64,000 nt of DNA from Paracidovorax wautersii (GTDB lineage: Bacteria; Pseudomonadota; Gammaproteobacteria; Burkholderiales; Burkholderiaceae_C): NCBI RefSeq assembly GCF_900113035.1, contig NZ_FONX01000011.1, positions 110,922 to 174,921 of the forward strand, read 5' to 3'. Position numbers and translations under genes: made by a program. Of this stretch, positions 16,797 to 24,464 are shown one piece after another. The notes beneath the pieces are model-generated. The model saw only the letters and a program-made list of their open reading frames with translations. It was not told where the DNA came from and did not search any database. How positions within the stretch are numbered: position 1 is the stretch's first letter; each line of letters starts with the position of its first letter.

Positions 16797-18395
16797 ATGA
16801 GTGCCACCTCTTCCAGCCAGAACCTCTTCGCCGCGCTGCGCGCCGCCTTCCCTGCCGACCTGGACGCCGTCGCCGTCGAGGCGCATGCGGCCGATGGCTC
16901 GCCGCTCCACTACACCTGGCGCGACCTGGAGCACGCCAGCGCCCGCATGGCCAACCTGCTCGCGTCGCTGCAGCTGCCCGAGGGCAGCCGCATCGCCGTG
17001 CAGGTGGAAAAGTCGGTCGAGGCGCTGATGCTCTACCTGGCCACGCTGCGCGCGGGCTACGTCTTCCTGCCGCTCAATACCGCCTACCAGAGCGCGGAGA
17101 TCGAATACTTCGTCGGCAATGCCGAGCCGGCCGTGGTGGTCTGCACGCCGGGCAATTTCGGCTGGGTGTCGAAAATCGCCTTCACGGCCGGCACGCAGCA
17201 CGTCTTCACCCTGGGCGACGACCGCACCGGCAGCCTGCTGGACCGCGCCGCGCACCACGGCGACGAGCACACGCCCGTGCCGCGCAGTGCCGATGACCTG
17301 GCCGCCATCCTCTACACCAGCGGCACCACCGGCCGCAGCAAGGGCGCGATGCTCACGCACGGCAACCTGCTGTCGAACGCGCAGGTGCTCAAGGACTACT
17401 GGGGCTGGACGGCCAGCGGCGGCCCCGAAGGCCGGGGCGACGTGCTGATCCATGCGCTGCCCATCTTCCACGTGCATGGCCTCTTCGTCGCCATCCACGG
17501 CGCGCTCATCAACGGCAGCAAGATGATCTGGCTGAACAAGTTCGATCCCAAGGCCGTCATCGCCGCGCTGCCGCGCGCCACCGTGTTCATGGGCGTGCCC
17601 ACGCTCTACGTGCGCCTGCTGGCCGATGCCGGGCTCACCAAGGAAGCGGCGCGCTCCATGCGCCTCTTCATCTCCGGCTCCGCGCCGCTGCTGATCGAGA
17701 CCTTCAAGGAATGGCAGCAGCGCACCGGCCACACCATCCTGGAACGCTACGGCATGAGCGAGACCATCATGCTCACCAGCAACCCCTATGCGGCCGATGC
17801 GCGCCACGGCGGGCAGGACGAGCGGCGCGGCGGCACGGTGGGCTTCCCGCTGCCCGGCGTGAGCCTGCGCGTGGTCGATGACGCCGGCCAGCCCGTGCCC
17901 GCCGGCGAGATCGGCAACATTCAGGTGCAGGGCCCGAACGTGTTCCAGGGCTACTGGCGCATGCCGGAGAAGACGGCGGAAGAATTCAGCACCGACGCGC
18001 ACGGCGGCCGCTGGTTCAAGACCGGCGACGTGGGCCGCGTGGACGAGCGCGGCTACGTCACCATCGTGGGCCGCAGCAAGGACCTGATCATCAGCGGCGG
18101 CTACAACGTCTATCCCGCCGAGATCGAGGGCTACATCAACGACATGCCCGGCGTGGCCGAAAGCGCCCTGGTCGGCGTGCCCCACCCGGACTTCGGCGAG
18201 GTGGGCGTGGCCGTGGTGATCGCCAAACCCGGCGCGCAGCTCGATGGCGACGCCATCGTGGCGAAGCTCAAGACTCAGCTGGCCAACTTCAAGATCCCCA
18301 AGCGCTGCTTCGTCGCCACGGAGCTGCCGCGCAACACCATGGGCAAGGTGCAGAAGAACCTGCTGCGCGAGCAGCACAAGGGGCTGTTCGCCTGA
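16797..18395 (+). CDS. matB: malonyl-CoA synthetase (malonate--CoA ligase)
   Basis: A 532-residue AMP-forming acyl-CoA ligase. The P-loop YTSGTTGRSKG begins at residue 173. HALPIFHVHGLF, ERYGMSETIM, KTGDVGRVDERGYVTIVGRSKD and the C-terminal MGKVQKN lysine motif follow. Overall similarity and pairing with malonyl-CoA decarboxylase identify it as MatB, activating malonate with ATP and CoA. It is the last gene of the operon, 60 bases after the hydratase-like gene. The specificity call rests on context plus motif similarity, so a methylmalonate preference cannot be excluded. Confidence 0.92.
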   Translation: MSATSSSQNLFAALRAAFPADLDAVAVEAHAADGSPLHYTWRDLEHASARMANLLASLQLPEGSRIAVQVEKSVEALMLYLATLRAGYVFLPLNTAYQSAEIEYFVGNAEPAVVVCTPGNFGWVSKIAFTAGTQHVFTLGDDRTGSLLDRAAHHGDEHTPVPRSADDLAAILYTSGTTGRSKGAMLTHGNLLSNAQVLKDYWGWTASGGPEGRGDVLIHALPIFHVHGLFVAIHGALINGSKMIWLNKFDPKAVIAALPRATVFMGVPTLYVRLLADAGLTKEAARSMRLFISGSAPLLIETFKEWQQRTGHTILERYGMSETIMLTSNPYAADARHGGQDERRGGTVGFPLPGVSLRVVDDAGQPVPAGEIGNIQVQGPNVFQGYWRMPEKTAEEFSTDAHGGRWFKTGDVGRVDERGYVTIVGRSKDLIISGGYNVYPAEIEGYINDMPGVAESALVGVPHPDFGEVGVAVVIAKPGAQLDGDAIVAKLKTQLANFKIPKRCFVATELPRNTMGKVQKNLLREQHKGLFA

Positions 18396-18469
18396 GAACG
18401 TCGACACGTTCTGACAGATCGGTGCGCTACAGTCGCGCGCACCGCCTTGCCACCCGACCGAGCCGCGCC

Positions 18470-19432
18470 ATGCCCGTAATGCACATCCGCCTGCGTCCCT
18501 ACCTCTTCGCCATCGCCGCGCTGGCCGCAGGGATGGCCGCCGTTCCCGCGCATGCGCGGCTGCACGAGTCGCAGATGGACGTGCCGGTCGAGGTCGTCGA
18601 TGCGTATGGCAAGCATATCGCCCAGCCCATCCGCGTCACCGTATGGTCCGACGATGCGAACCCCGCTCCGGCGCCCGTGCTGGTCTTCGGGCATGGCCGC
18701 TCCGCCCATGCCGACCAGCGCGCGGGCATGGGTCGGGCGCGCTTTTCGGACGCGTCGGCGTTCTTCGTGCGGCGCGGATTCATCGTGGCAGTCCCCACGC
18801 GGATAGGCTACGGCGTAAGCGGCGGCGAGGATGTGGAGGACAGCGGGACCTGCCAGGACAAGAACTACCCGCCCGGCTACGCCGCTGCGGCCCGGGAGAC
18901 GCTGCAAGTGCTCGATGCCGTGCGCGCCGCAAGGCCGGATGCGGCCAAGGACCGGGCCGTCGTCGTGGGCCAGTCCTACGGCGGCACCGCTGCCATCACG
19001 GTAGGCGCCATGCAGCCCGCCGGAGTGCAGGCCGTGATCAACTTTGCCGGCGGTGGCGGCGGCAACCCGGTCACCCAGCCGGGCAGGCCCTGCGGGCCGC
19101 AGCGGCTGGAGAAATTGTTCGCCGGCTACGGTGCCACGCTGCGCATGCCCTCGCTCTGGCTCTATACCGAGAACGATCGCTACTTCGGCCCCACCTATCC
19201 CAAGGAATGGTTCGCAGCCTTCCGCGCCGCCGGAGGCACCGGGGAGTTCACCCAATTTCCTCCGCAGGGCGAGGACGGGCACGCGACCTTCTACCGCGCC
19301 CCGCAGGTCTGGCAGCCGCGCGTGGCGGAGTTTCTGGACCGCAACGGTTTTCCTGCCCCCGCGGCCACGGCACCGGCACCGGCACCTGCCGCTGCGAAGC
19401 CACAGCCCGCGCAGGACCGTGGTCAGGATTGA
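18470..19432 (+). CDS. secreted alpha/beta hydrolase of dienelactone-hydrolase type
   Basis: A 320-residue protein with an N-terminal Sec signal (about residues 1-26, ending AHA). The nucleophile elbow is GQSYGGT; the acid is probably in YTENDRYFGP and the histidine in EDGHATFY, giving a plausible Ser-Asp-His triad. A low-complexity Ala/Pro tail (about 295-312) ends the protein. ATG 18470 and ATG 18479 are both possible starts. It follows matB by 75 bases but its function does not obviously belong to malonate metabolism. The substrate is unknown. Confidence 0.75.
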   Translation: MPVMHIRLRPYLFAIAALAAGMAAVPAHARLHESQMDVPVEVVDAYGKHIAQPIRVTVWSDDANPAPAPVLVFGHGRSAHADQRAGMGRARFSDASAFFVRRGFIVAVPTRIGYGVSGGEDVEDSGTCQDKNYPPGYAAAARETLQVLDAVRAARPDAAKDRAVVVGQSYGGTAAITVGAMQPAGVQAVINFAGGGGGNPVTQPGRPCGPQRLEKLFAGYGATLRMPSLWLYTENDRYFGPTYPKEWFAAFRAAGGTGEFTQFPPQGEDGHATFYRAPQVWQPRVAEFLDRNGFPAPAATAPAPAPAAAKPQPAQDRGQD

Positions 19433-19490
19433 TGTTCGAGCCGGCGTCCACGCACGGCCTTCGCTCTGGCACTGAACCCGCCGTGGTGCC

Positions 19491-20441
19491 TCAGGCGGTC
19501 TTCGGCTCGCCGGTGCAGAAGATGCAACCGGCAGCGGCAGGCGCCGCCGGAGCGTGGCTGCAGCAGTGCTCCAGCCATGCGGCCACCAGCCGGTAGACCG
19601 ACAGGTTGGTGCGGGCCGTGGGTGCGCAGAGGTAGTAGCCCAGCGGGCTCTCGAAGCGCTGGCCGAGCGGCTCCACCAGCGAGCCGGCCTGCAGTTCGTC
19701 CTCCACCAGGCAGGTGGGCACGATGCCCACGCCGAAGCCCGACACCGCCGCGCGGATGATGAGCGAATACAGGTTGAAGCCCGGCCCGAAGCGGCTGCCG
19801 CTGGTGTCGCAGCCGTTGGCGGCCATCCAGTCGTGCCAGGCCAGCGGCACCTCGATGTGCTGCAGCAGCGTGGCCTGCTGCAGGTCGGCCTTGGTGCGCA
19901 GGGGCAGCGCATCGCGCAGCTGCGGACTGCAGACGATGCTGGTTTCCTTGCCGATCAGGTAGCGGGCATTGGCGCTGGGCCAGTTGCCGTAGCCGTACTG
20001 GATGGCGGCGTCGAATTCGTGCGGCACCGCGAAGTCGTGCGCGTGCTGGTAGCGCACGAAGTTGAGCGACACCTGCGGCAGCGTGCGCTTGAAGTGGCCC
20101 AGCCGTGGGAACAGCCACTGCGCCGCGAAGGTGGGCGGCACCGAGAAGTTGAGCGCGCCGCCATCGCCCCCATAGGACATGAGTTGCGCGGTGGCCGATT
20201 CCAGCGCGGCCATGGCCGGGCGCGTGGCGTTGAGGTAGGTGGCGCCCGCATCGGTCAGCTCCAGCCCGCTCGCCTTGCGGATGAATAGCTTCTGGCCCAG
20301 GTAGTCCTCCAGCGATGCGATGTGGCGGCTGATGGCGCTCTGCGTCACGCACAGCTCGCGCGCGGCCATGGTGAAGGCCTGGTGCTTGGCCGCGGAGTGG
20401 AAGGCGTTCAGTTCCGAGATGGTCGGGCACAGGCGTCGCAT
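19491..20441 (-). CDS. LysR-type transcriptional regulator
   Basis: A 316-residue regulator of the GcvA/AmpR-like LysR branch. The helix-turn-helix is at about residues 8-65 (FTMAARELCVTQSAISRHIASLEDYLG), followed by the substrate-binding-protein-like effector domain. It is divergent from an amidohydrolase-MFS-GAF operon with a 226-base gap holding two GCATTT/AAATGC palindromes, the pattern of a LysR operator. The C-terminus has several Cys residues (HCCSHAP, GCIFC), unusual for the family and possibly non-functional. The effector is unknown, presumably the operon's substrate. Confidence 0.92.
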   Translation of the reverse strand: MRRLCPTISELNAFHSAAKHQAFTMAARELCVTQSAISRHIASLEDYLGQKLFIRKASGLELTDAGATYLNATRPAMAALESATAQLMSYGGDGGALNFSVPPTFAAQWLFPRLGHFKRTLPQVSLNFVRYQHAHDFAVPHEFDAAIQYGYGNWPSANARYLIGKETSIVCSPQLRDALPLRTKADLQQATLLQHIEVPLAWHDWMAANGCDTSGSRFGPGFNLYSLIIRAAVSGFGVGIVPTCLVEDELQAGSLVEPLGQRFESPLGYYLCAPTARTNLSVYRLVAAWLEHCCSHAPAAPAAAGCIFCTGEPKTA

Positions 20442-20498
20442 GGCGGGGTATGAGTCCTGGTCATGGGTGGGTGAGATTTTAGGCCGTTGCCCAGGGCC

Positions 20499-20518
20499 GC
20501 ATTTGGCCCGTTAAATGC
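20499..20518. promoter_or_regulatory. LysR operator candidate, proximal palindrome
   Basis: GCATTT (20499-20504) and AAATGC (20513-20518) flank eight bases. It lies 58 bases upstream of the lysR start. Its half-sites match those of the second palindrome at 20541-20562, whose centre is 43 bp away, about four helical turns. Confidence 0.6.
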
Positions 20519-20540
20519 ATCCCGTGACAGGTGAATCAAG

Positions 20541-20562
20541 GCATTTCCTCTCTGGGAAATGC
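20541..20562. promoter_or_regulatory. LysR operator candidate, distal palindrome
   Basis: GCATTTCC (20541-20548) and GGAAATGC (20555-20562) form a perfect 8-bp inverted repeat with a six-base spacer. It is about 105 bases upstream of the amidohydrolase start and is the stronger of the two matching sites. Confidence 0.65.
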
Positions 20563-20667
20563 TGCGCTGCACCATGCCCGTGACGCCATGCCCTGGGGTG
20601 AGGCGCCCGGGGGTGCTTTGCCTGAGTCATGAGTATTTTCGAACCTGCCTTATCCGAAAGCCCTCCG

Positions 20668-21897
20668 ATGACCTCCTTGCTGATCGACAACTGCCAAGTG
20701 CTGGACGTGCATGCCCTCGTGCTGCGCCCCGGGCTCTCCGTCCATGTGCAGGACGGCCGCATCGCCGCCGTGGGCACGGGCCTGCAGGTGCCCGAAGGCA
20801 CGCGCCGGATCGATGCGAAGGGCATGACGCTGATGCCCGGCATGATCGACTGCCACGTCCACGTCGTGGCCTCGTCCTTCAACCTGGGCGCGGTGGCGAA
20901 GCTGCCCAACGTGTTCACCATGATGCGTTCGCTGCCCATCATGAAAGGCATGCTGGACCGTGGCTTCACCACGGTGCGCGACGCGGGCGGCGCCGACTGG
21001 TCGCTGGCCGAGGCGGTGCGCACGGGGCTGGTGCAGGGCCCGCGCATCTTCCCCTCGGGCAAGGCGCTGTCGCAGACGGGCGGCCATGCGGACTTCCGCC
21101 AGCGCAGCGACGACCTGGACGTGTGCTCGTGCGCCTACAAGCTGGGCAACATCGGCCGCGTGGTCGATGGCGTCGATGCCTGCCGCCTCGCGGTGCGCGA
21201 GGAGATCCTCAAGGGCGCGACGCAGATCAAGGTCATGGCCTCGGGTGGCGTGGCCTCGCCCAACGATCCGATCGGCAACCTGGGCTATTCCGAGGCCGAG
21301 CTGCGCGCCATCGTCGAAGAGGCCGACAACGCCAACACCTACGTGATGGCCCATGCCTACACGCCGCGCGCCATCGCCCGCGCCGTGCGATGCGGCGTGC
21401 GCACCATCGAGCACGGCAACCTGGTCGATGCCGCCACGGCCGACCTGATGGCCGAGCGCGGCGCCTTCATGGTGCCCACGCTCATCACCTACGAGGGCCT
21501 GGCCAACGAGGGCGAGCGCTACGGCCTGCCGGCCGCATCGGTCAAGAAGATCGCCGACGTGCGCACGCACGGCCAGCAGGCGCTGCGGGTGCTCGACCAG
21601 GCCGGCGTGCGCATGGGCTTCGGCAGCGATCTGCTGGGCGAAACGCATGGCATGCAGGCCGGCGAACTGCTGCTGCGCAGCCAGGTGCTGGGCACCGCCA
21701 AGGTGATCCAGCAGGCGACGCTGATCGGCGCCGAGATCCTGAATCAGCAGGGGCTGCTGGGCGAGGTGAGCGAAGGCGCCTACGCAGACCTGTTGCTCGT
21801 CGATGGCAATCCGCTCGACGACATCGCGTTGCTGACCCGTGCGGAATCCATCAAGTTGATCCTGGTGCGCGGCGACATCCACAAGCACGCCGATTGA
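20668..21897 (+). CDS. amidohydrolase superfamily metal-dependent hydrolase
   Basis: A 409-residue TIM-barrel amidohydrolase related to imidazolonepropionase-like and Xaa-Pro/arginine carboxypeptidase-type members. Metal-site elements appear in order: HVHV (from GMIDCHVHVV), the probable carboxylated Lys in QIKVMASGG, VMAHAY, TIEHGN and the Asp in GFGSDLLGE. ATG 20668 is preferred over ATG 20629 because the conserved N-terminal LLIDNCQVLD begins just after it and GAAAG lies upstream. It is the first gene of the LysR-controlled operon and probably hydrolyses a C-N bond of the compound imported by the next gene. Confidence 0.87.
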   Translation: MTSLLIDNCQVLDVHALVLRPGLSVHVQDGRIAAVGTGLQVPEGTRRIDAKGMTLMPGMIDCHVHVVASSFNLGAVAKLPNVFTMMRSLPIMKGMLDRGFTTVRDAGGADWSLAEAVRTGLVQGPRIFPSGKALSQTGGHADFRQRSDDLDVCSCAYKLGNIGRVVDGVDACRLAVREEILKGATQIKVMASGGVASPNDPIGNLGYSEAELRAIVEEADNANTYVMAHAYTPRAIARAVRCGVRTIEHGNLVDAATADLMAERGAFMVPTLITYEGLANEGERYGLPAASVKKIADVRTHGQQALRVLDQAGVRMGFGSDLLGETHGMQAGELLLRSQVLGTAKVIQQATLIGAEILNQQGLLGEVSEGAYADLLLVDGNPLDDIALLTRAESIKLILVRGDIHKHAD

Positions 21898-21934
21898 TCC
21901 GCCGGCTCCCCTCCACCCATTCGGAATCTCCACC

Positions 21935-23290
21935 ATGTACACAGTGTCGGAACGTCTGGAGCGGCTGCCTTTCAGCCGCTTTCATTTCAAGTTGCTGATG
22001 ATCGGGGGGCTGGGCCTGGCGTTCGAGGCGCTGGATGCCGGCATCATCGCCTTCATCATCCCGTCGCTGCGCGCGCAGTGGGGCCTGAGCGGCGGCGAGG
22101 TGGGCTGGATCGCCAGCAGCACCTATGTCGGCTTTCTGGTCGGGGCCTTGCTCTCGGGCATCATCGGCGACCGCTTCGGCCGCAAGAAGGTCATGATGTG
22201 GGCGCTGCTGCTGTTCTGCGTGGCCACCTTCTGCAACGCCTTCGCCAGCAACTTCCACGAGTTCTACATCTTGCGCATGATCGCCGGCGTGGGCATGGGT
22301 GCGGAGGGCGCCATCATCGCGCCCTACCTGGCCGAATTCGTCAGCAGCCGCTACCGGGGCCGCTTCACCGGCGCTCTGGCGGGCTTCTTCTCCTTCGGCT
22401 TCGTGCTGTCGGCGCTGCTGGGCTACTTCATCGTGCCGCTGAGCGACGACGGCTGGCGCTGGATCATGATCATCGCGTCGGTCCCCGTGCTGCTGCTGCT
22501 GTGGTGGCGCAAGTCGCTCTTCGAGTCGCCGCGCTGGCTCGAGATGACGGGACGCACGCAGGAGGCGGGCCAGACCTGCAGCGCCATCGAAAGCGAAGTC
22601 GAGAGGCACCTCGGCCGGCCGCTGCCGCAGCCGGTGGCCAGCCGCAAGGCGGCCAGCACCGTGGCCGCAGAGCAGGGCGTCTGGGGCAAGCTGGCGGCGC
22701 TCTTCTCGCCCGCCTACCGGGGCACCACGGCGCTGATCTGGCTGCTGTGGATCACCGTGCTGTTCTGCTACTACGCCTTCCTGGTGTGGATCCCGAGCCT
22801 GCTGGTCGCCAAGGGCTTCACCATCACGAAGAGCTTTTCGTTCACGATCCTGATCTACTTGGCCCAGATCCCGGGCTACTACTCCGCGGCCTATTTCAAC
22901 GACCGCTTCGGCCGCAAATATACGATCCTGGCGTACATGCTGGTGTCCTGCCTCGCGGCGCTGGGGCTGGCGCTGGCCCAGAACGAGACGCAGATCATCG
23001 CGCTGAGCATGCTGCTGTCGTTCGGCATGAACGGCGTCATCGCCGGGCAGTACACCTATACCGCCGAGATCTATCCCACCTCCATCCGGGCCACCGGCAT
23101 GGGCGCGGCATCGGCGTTCGCGCGCATCGGCTCGATCGCCTCGCCGACCATCGTGGGCGTCGCCTACCCGGTGCTCGGCTTCGCCGGGGTGTTCGTGATG
23201 ATGACGTCGATCCTGCTGGTGGGCGGCCTGGGCATCCTGCTGTTCGGCAAGAACACCCGCGGCGTGTCGCTCGAGGACATCAACGCATGA
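21935..23290 (+). CDS. MFS symporter, aromatic-acid/sugar porter-like
   Basis: A 451-residue twelve-helix major facilitator. Motif A-like GDRFGRKKVMMW follows helix 2, and NDRFGRKYTILAYM is at the matching place in the second half. AGVGMGAEGAIIAPYLAEF and YTAEIYPTSIRATGMG are typical of sugar and aromatic-acid:H+ symporters. It starts 38 bases after the amidohydrolase and presumably imports that enzyme's substrate. The stop overlaps the start of the GAF-domain gene by four bases. Confidence 0.9.
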   Translation: MYTVSERLERLPFSRFHFKLLMIGGLGLAFEALDAGIIAFIIPSLRAQWGLSGGEVGWIASSTYVGFLVGALLSGIIGDRFGRKKVMMWALLLFCVATFCNAFASNFHEFYILRMIAGVGMGAEGAIIAPYLAEFVSSRYRGRFTGALAGFFSFGFVLSALLGYFIVPLSDDGWRWIMIIASVPVLLLLWWRKSLFESPRWLEMTGRTQEAGQTCSAIESEVERHLGRPLPQPVASRKAASTVAAEQGVWGKLAALFSPAYRGTTALIWLLWITVLFCYYAFLVWIPSLLVAKGFTITKSFSFTILIYLAQIPGYYSAAYFNDRFGRKYTILAYMLVSCLAALGLALAQNETQIIALSMLLSFGMNGVIAGQYTYTAEIYPTSIRATGMGAASAFARIGSIASPTIVGVAYPVLGFAGVFVMMTSILLVGGLGILLFGKNTRGVSLEDINA

Positions 23291-23886
23291 CGGGCCACGA
23301 AGCTCCGCACGCCCCGGAAGGTGGCGCCGCGCCCGCGGCGGAGCAGGCCTTGCCGGCCTTGTCCGCCCTGGCCGGGCATGCCCGCCGCCTGGCCCTGGCC
23401 GCCGACCGGCCCGCGCAGTGGGCGGCCATTTCGGCCCTGCTGGAGCAGGCCTTCGGCCACCGCCTGTTCACCGCGCTGTCGTATCTGCACGAGCGCCAGA
23501 TCATGCGGCGGCTCTACACCTCCGACGGCGCGATCAGCCCGCTCGGAGGCTATAAATCCACGGGCAACGGACCCTGGTCGCGCCACGTGCTGGAGCAGGG
23601 CCGGATCTACGTTGCGCACGATGCGGGCGACGTGCGCACGGTGTTCTCCGAAGCGCAGATGCTGATCGATCGCGGGCTGTGCTCCGCCTTCAATCTGCCG
23701 GTGCGGTATGAGGGGCGGGTGGTCGGCTCCCTCAATCTCCTGAGCCATGCGCAGGCGTACCGGCATGCCGACCATGCCCTGGGCGAAATCATCGCGGGCC
23801 TTTGCGCGCCGATCTTCGTCGAGGAGCTGCGGATCACGCAGCGCGAGGCCGCGGCGATCCCGCGCGCGGATCTCGACCAGGTCTGA
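23287..23886 (+). CDS. GAF-domain protein coupled to the MFS/amidohydrolase operon
   Basis: A 199-residue soluble protein with a GAF domain at about residues 45-180 (LYTSDGAISPLGGYKSTG, then GLCSAFNLPVRYEGRVVGSLNLLSHA). There is no kinase, cyclase or DNA-binding domain. The ATG overlaps the MFS stop (ATGA), indicating translational coupling. Stand-alone GAF proteins of this type appear in catabolic operons, where they may bind a small aromatic or act as an accessory enzyme. The function is not known. Confidence 0.8.
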   Translation: MTGHEAPHAPEGGAAPAAEQALPALSALAGHARRLALAADRPAQWAAISALLEQAFGHRLFTALSYLHERQIMRRLYTSDGAISPLGGYKSTGNGPWSRHVLEQGRIYVAHDAGDVRTVFSEAQMLIDRGLCSAFNLPVRYEGRVVGSLNLLSHAQAYRHADHALGEIIAGLCAPIFVEELRITQREAAAIPRADLDQV

Positions 23887-23894
23887 GAACGGGT

Positions 23895-24338
23895 TCAGCG
23901 CAGCACCAGCACCGGAATCTTCGAGTGCGTCAGCACGTACTGCGTCTCGCTGCCCAGCAGCAGGCGCTGCAGGCTCTTGCGTCCGCGCGAGGCCATGACG
24001 ATCAGGTCGCAATGGTGCTTGGCGGCTGCGGCGATCACCGTTTCCGCGACCAGGTCGGACTTGCTGACCACGGGCTTGACCGTCACGTCGCGGGCGCGCC
24101 CCAGGGCCTTGACGCCCTCGACCATCGCCTTGGCGGCAGCGGCCCATTGCGCCTCGATGCGCTTGATCTCGGCGTTGTCGATCGACAGGCCGCCCTCGAA
24201 ATAGCTGCGCGGGTAGCGCGGCACGACATGCAGGGCCACCACGGTGGCGCCGCACAGCGCGGCCAGGCCCAGCCCGTGTTCGATGGCCTTGTCCGAAAGC
24301 GGGGAGCCGTCGGTGGCGATCAGGATGCGTTGGTACAT
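23895..24338 (-). CDS. universal stress protein (UspA family)
   Basis: A 147-residue single-domain Usp protein. It starts with the conserved YQRILIATDGSPLSDKA and has the VMASRGRKSLQRLLLGS segment near the C-terminus. The ATP-binding signature is incomplete: the second glycine of the usual GxxG is replaced (GRKS), so nucleotide binding is uncertain. Its start is 78 bases from an FNR-type box shared with the divergent ccoI, so low-oxygen control is possible, as for several Usp genes. Confidence 0.92.
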   Translation of the reverse strand: MYQRILIATDGSPLSDKAIEHGLGLAALCGATVVALHVVPRYPRSYFEGGLSIDNAEIKRIEAQWAAAAKAMVEGVKALGRARDVTVKPVVSKSDLVAETVIAAAAKHHCDLIVMASRGRKSLQRLLLGSETQYVLTHSKIPVLVLR

Positions 24339-24415
24339 GGAATGCCTCCTTGGATGGGCCGCGGCTATGTGCCGGGCCCGAGCCTGCAGCTTACGAAGGA
24401 CCGTGGCCCCCGGGC

Positions 24416-24429
24416 TTGATGCAGGTCAA
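24416..24429. promoter_or_regulatory. FNR/Anr-type box between uspA-type gene and ccoI
   Basis: TTGAT-GCAG-GTCAA matches the FNR consensus TTGAT-N4-ATCAA at nine of ten positions. It lies 36 bases before the ccoI start and 78 bases before the divergent usp start. The cognate regulator is probably the Fnr protein at 32760-33485. Confidence 0.8.
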
Positions 24430-24464
24430 TGCGCGGGCGGGGCAGGGCGCCTAGCCTTGGCGGC

